In this document: positions 4,687 through 5,959 of the stretch, in pieces
Position numbering within the stretch: the first letter of the stretch is position 1
How the letters are laid out: each line of letters starts with the position of its first letter
Assembly: GCA_019115685.1 (NCBI GenBank)
Contig: DXDC01000420.1
Coordinates: 1-5,959 of the forward strand
Direction of reading: 5' to 3'
Source: Candidatus Agrococcus pullicola
Lineage (GTDB): Bacteria; Actinomycetota; Actinomycetes; Actinomycetales; Microbacteriaceae
Length of the DNA: 5,959 nt
Made by a program: the position numbers and the translations under genes
The notes under the pieces: generated by a model
The model's database searches: none
Told to the model about the DNA's origin: nothing
Seen by the model: only the letters and a program-made list of their open reading frames with translations

Positions 4687-5959
4687 TGGAAGAGCTGCTC
4701 CCCATGATCGCGTGGGCCGTCGGCATGGCGCTGTTGGGTGCCATCGCGTTCGGTCTGCTCGGGCTCGTCTCAGGAACCGACGAGACCGCCACCATCGCCC
4801 CCATCACCCTTCTGGTGATCCTGCTCGGCGTGCCTCCCGAGGGCGTATTCGCGTTCTTCATGGCCGCGATCTCCGCGAAACATATAACGCATGCCGTGCC
4901 GACAACGCTGTTGGGAATACCGGGCGACACGATGGCGGCACCCCTGCTACGGGATGCGCAGCTGCTGCGTGAGCTCGGGGTTCCGCACATCGCGCTCCGC
5001 AAGGCGATCTCCGGCGGTGTGCTCGCCGCCCTGCTGGCGGTTCCGCTCGCCGTCGGCTTCGCCTGGATCCTCATCCCCTTCGCCGACCACATCAGCGCCG
5101 TCGCCGGCTGGATCTTCCTGGCCGCTGCTGTGCTCATCGCGGCACTCTCGAAGAGCCGCTGGGCAGCGGTGCTCGCGCTGATCCCGTTCGTCATGCTCGT
5201 GCTCGGTCTCAACGCCTTCACGACCCTGGTGCTGGATCGCACGCTGACCGTCAGTTTCTTCCTCGGCATTGCGACAGGCCCCCTCATCATCGACATGTTC
5301 CTCGCCGCGAGCCCGTTGGGCAGGAAGGTGCTGGAACGAAAGGGTAAACGCGAGTTCGAACTCGCGGCCGATACGCGCACTTGGAAGGGCAAGGTGCCGT
5401 CGCCGTTCTCGGTCCTCGACCGACGGCAGATGGCATCCACCGCCGGGGCAGCCGGTATCTCGAGCGCAACGTTCGTGTTCTCTCCCGTGGCGATGACGGT
5501 GCTGATGGGTGAACTCTTCGGGAGCCGGATCAAGGGTGCCTATCAGCGACTCACGACGCAGATGTCGGTGAAGAACGGCACGACCGAGTCGACGTATATC
5601 GCCGAGACGCTCATCCCGCTCATCGCGATCGGGCTGCCGCTCTCACCCATGGCGGCATCCGTCGCGCAGCCGCTGTTCAATGCGCCACCGGTCTACACGA
5701 TCGATCCGGAGACGAACGCGACGAACAACCTGCACGACATGCTCGACCCCTGGCACTTCCTGGTCTTCGGCCTGATGGCCGTCGTGCTCGCCGTGTTCAT
5801 CACGTATCCGTTCGCGATGACGCAGGCGCACCGCGCGGCCAAGTGGATCATGCAGAAGGTCTCGCACGAAGCCATCGTGGGTGCTTTCGCAGGTCTGCTG
5901 ATGGTGATCTGCCTCTACGAGGGAGGGCTCGTCGCGCTGTTCGTGACGTTGACGATCGG
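4686..5959 (+). CDS. TctA-like polytopic membrane permease, putative mevalonate/organic acid transporter (3' end outside window)
   Basis: An open frame of 424 codons that runs off the right edge. ATG 4686 shares one base with the preceding stop (TGATG). The protein is mostly hydrophobic, with helices around 5-28, 36-62, 104-130, 136-153, 158-176, 185-206, 250-275, 305-330, 354-376 and 395-420, and one large hydrophilic loop at about 207-248. Two features resemble TctA, the large subunit of tripartite tricarboxylate transporters: TTLLGIPGDTMAAPLL (73-88), like the ILLNIPGTPASAATAL region of TctA, and IPLIAIGLPLSPMA (310-323), at the place of the second-half LGIPG motif. The usual N-terminal PGLG-type motif is replaced by SGTDETATIAP (29-39), so this is a divergent member. 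TctA proteins have about 500 residues, so 75 or more are probably missing. No periplasmic TctC-like binding protein is visible. The substrate is inferred from the link to mvaAB. Confidence 0.68.
   Translation, partial: MEELLPMIAWAVGMALLGAIAFGLLGLVSGTDETATIAPITLLVILLGVPPEGVFAFFMAAISAKHITHAVPTTLLGIPGDTMAAPLLRDAQLLRELGVPHIALRKAISGGVLAALLAVPLAVGFAWILIPFADHISAVAGWIFLAAAVLIAALSKSRWAAVLALIPFVMLVLGLNAFTTLVLDRTLTVSFFLGIATGPLIIDMFLAASPLGRKVLERKGKREFELAADTRTWKGKVPSPFSVLDRRQMASTAGAAGISSATFVFSPVAMTVLMGELFGSRIKGAYQRLTTQMSVKNGTTESTYIAETLIPLIAIGLPLSPMAASVAQPLFNAPPVYTIDPETNATNNLHDMLDPWHFLVFGLMAVVLAVFITYPFAMTQAHRAAKWIMQKVSHEAIVGAFAGLLMVICLYEGGLVALFVTLTI

Noticed and set aside
4634..5533. A 299-codon open frame on the - strand opposite the permease
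   Set aside because: Ser/Ala/Arg-rich translation without domain features; the + strand frame has proper hydrophobic helices and a strong ribosome site.

Overview
The window is a piece of a high-GC chromosome (roughly 63-65% G+C by eye, with strong G/C preference at third codon positions and frequent GTG starts). It most likely comes from an actinobacterium. A Microbacteriaceae-like source is my guess from codon style and the recurrent hexamer GGATGC/GCATCC, not something the sequence proves. All genes lie on the + strand and are tightly packed. I see no tRNA, rRNA, CRISPR array, insertion sequence or phage remnant.

Layout. (1) Positions 1-62 hold the last 19 codons of an unidentified upstream gene. 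(2) Positions 59-1897 encode a 612-residue cytoplasmic regulator with a GAF sensor domain and a PucR/CdaR-type C-terminal helix-turn-helix; its GTG overlaps the TGA of the preceding gene. (3) A 136-base gap (1898-2033) is the only real non-coding stretch. It carries a bulged hairpin, a pair of direct repeats, a second inverted repeat and two candidate ribosome binding sites. (4) Four genes then follow with 4-, 4- and 1-base overlaps: class II HMG-CoA reductase (mvaA, 2034-3302), HMG-CoA lyase (mvaB, 3299-4249), a small two-helix membrane protein (4246-4686) and a large polytopic permease distantly like TctA (4686 to the right edge, incomplete).

How the genes fit together. The reductase and lyase are the pair known from Pseudomonas mevalonii as the mvaAB mevalonate catabolic operon. 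There the reductase runs oxidatively, mevalonate + CoA + 2 NAD+ to HMG-CoA, and the lyase splits HMG-CoA into acetyl-CoA and acetoacetate. No mevalonate kinase, HMG-CoA synthase or other isoprenoid-synthesis gene is visible, and the reductase keeps the Asp linked to NAD(H) preference. A catabolic role is therefore more likely than a biosynthetic one. Translational coupling of a two-gene permease to mvaAB suggests a mevalonate (or related hydroxy-acid) importer, and the GAF-PucR protein is the obvious candidate regulator. The likely system is a self-contained actinobacterial mevalonate uptake and degradation locus with a tripartite-tricarboxylate-like transporter. The enzyme assignments are firm; the transporter substrate and the regulator ligand are inference.
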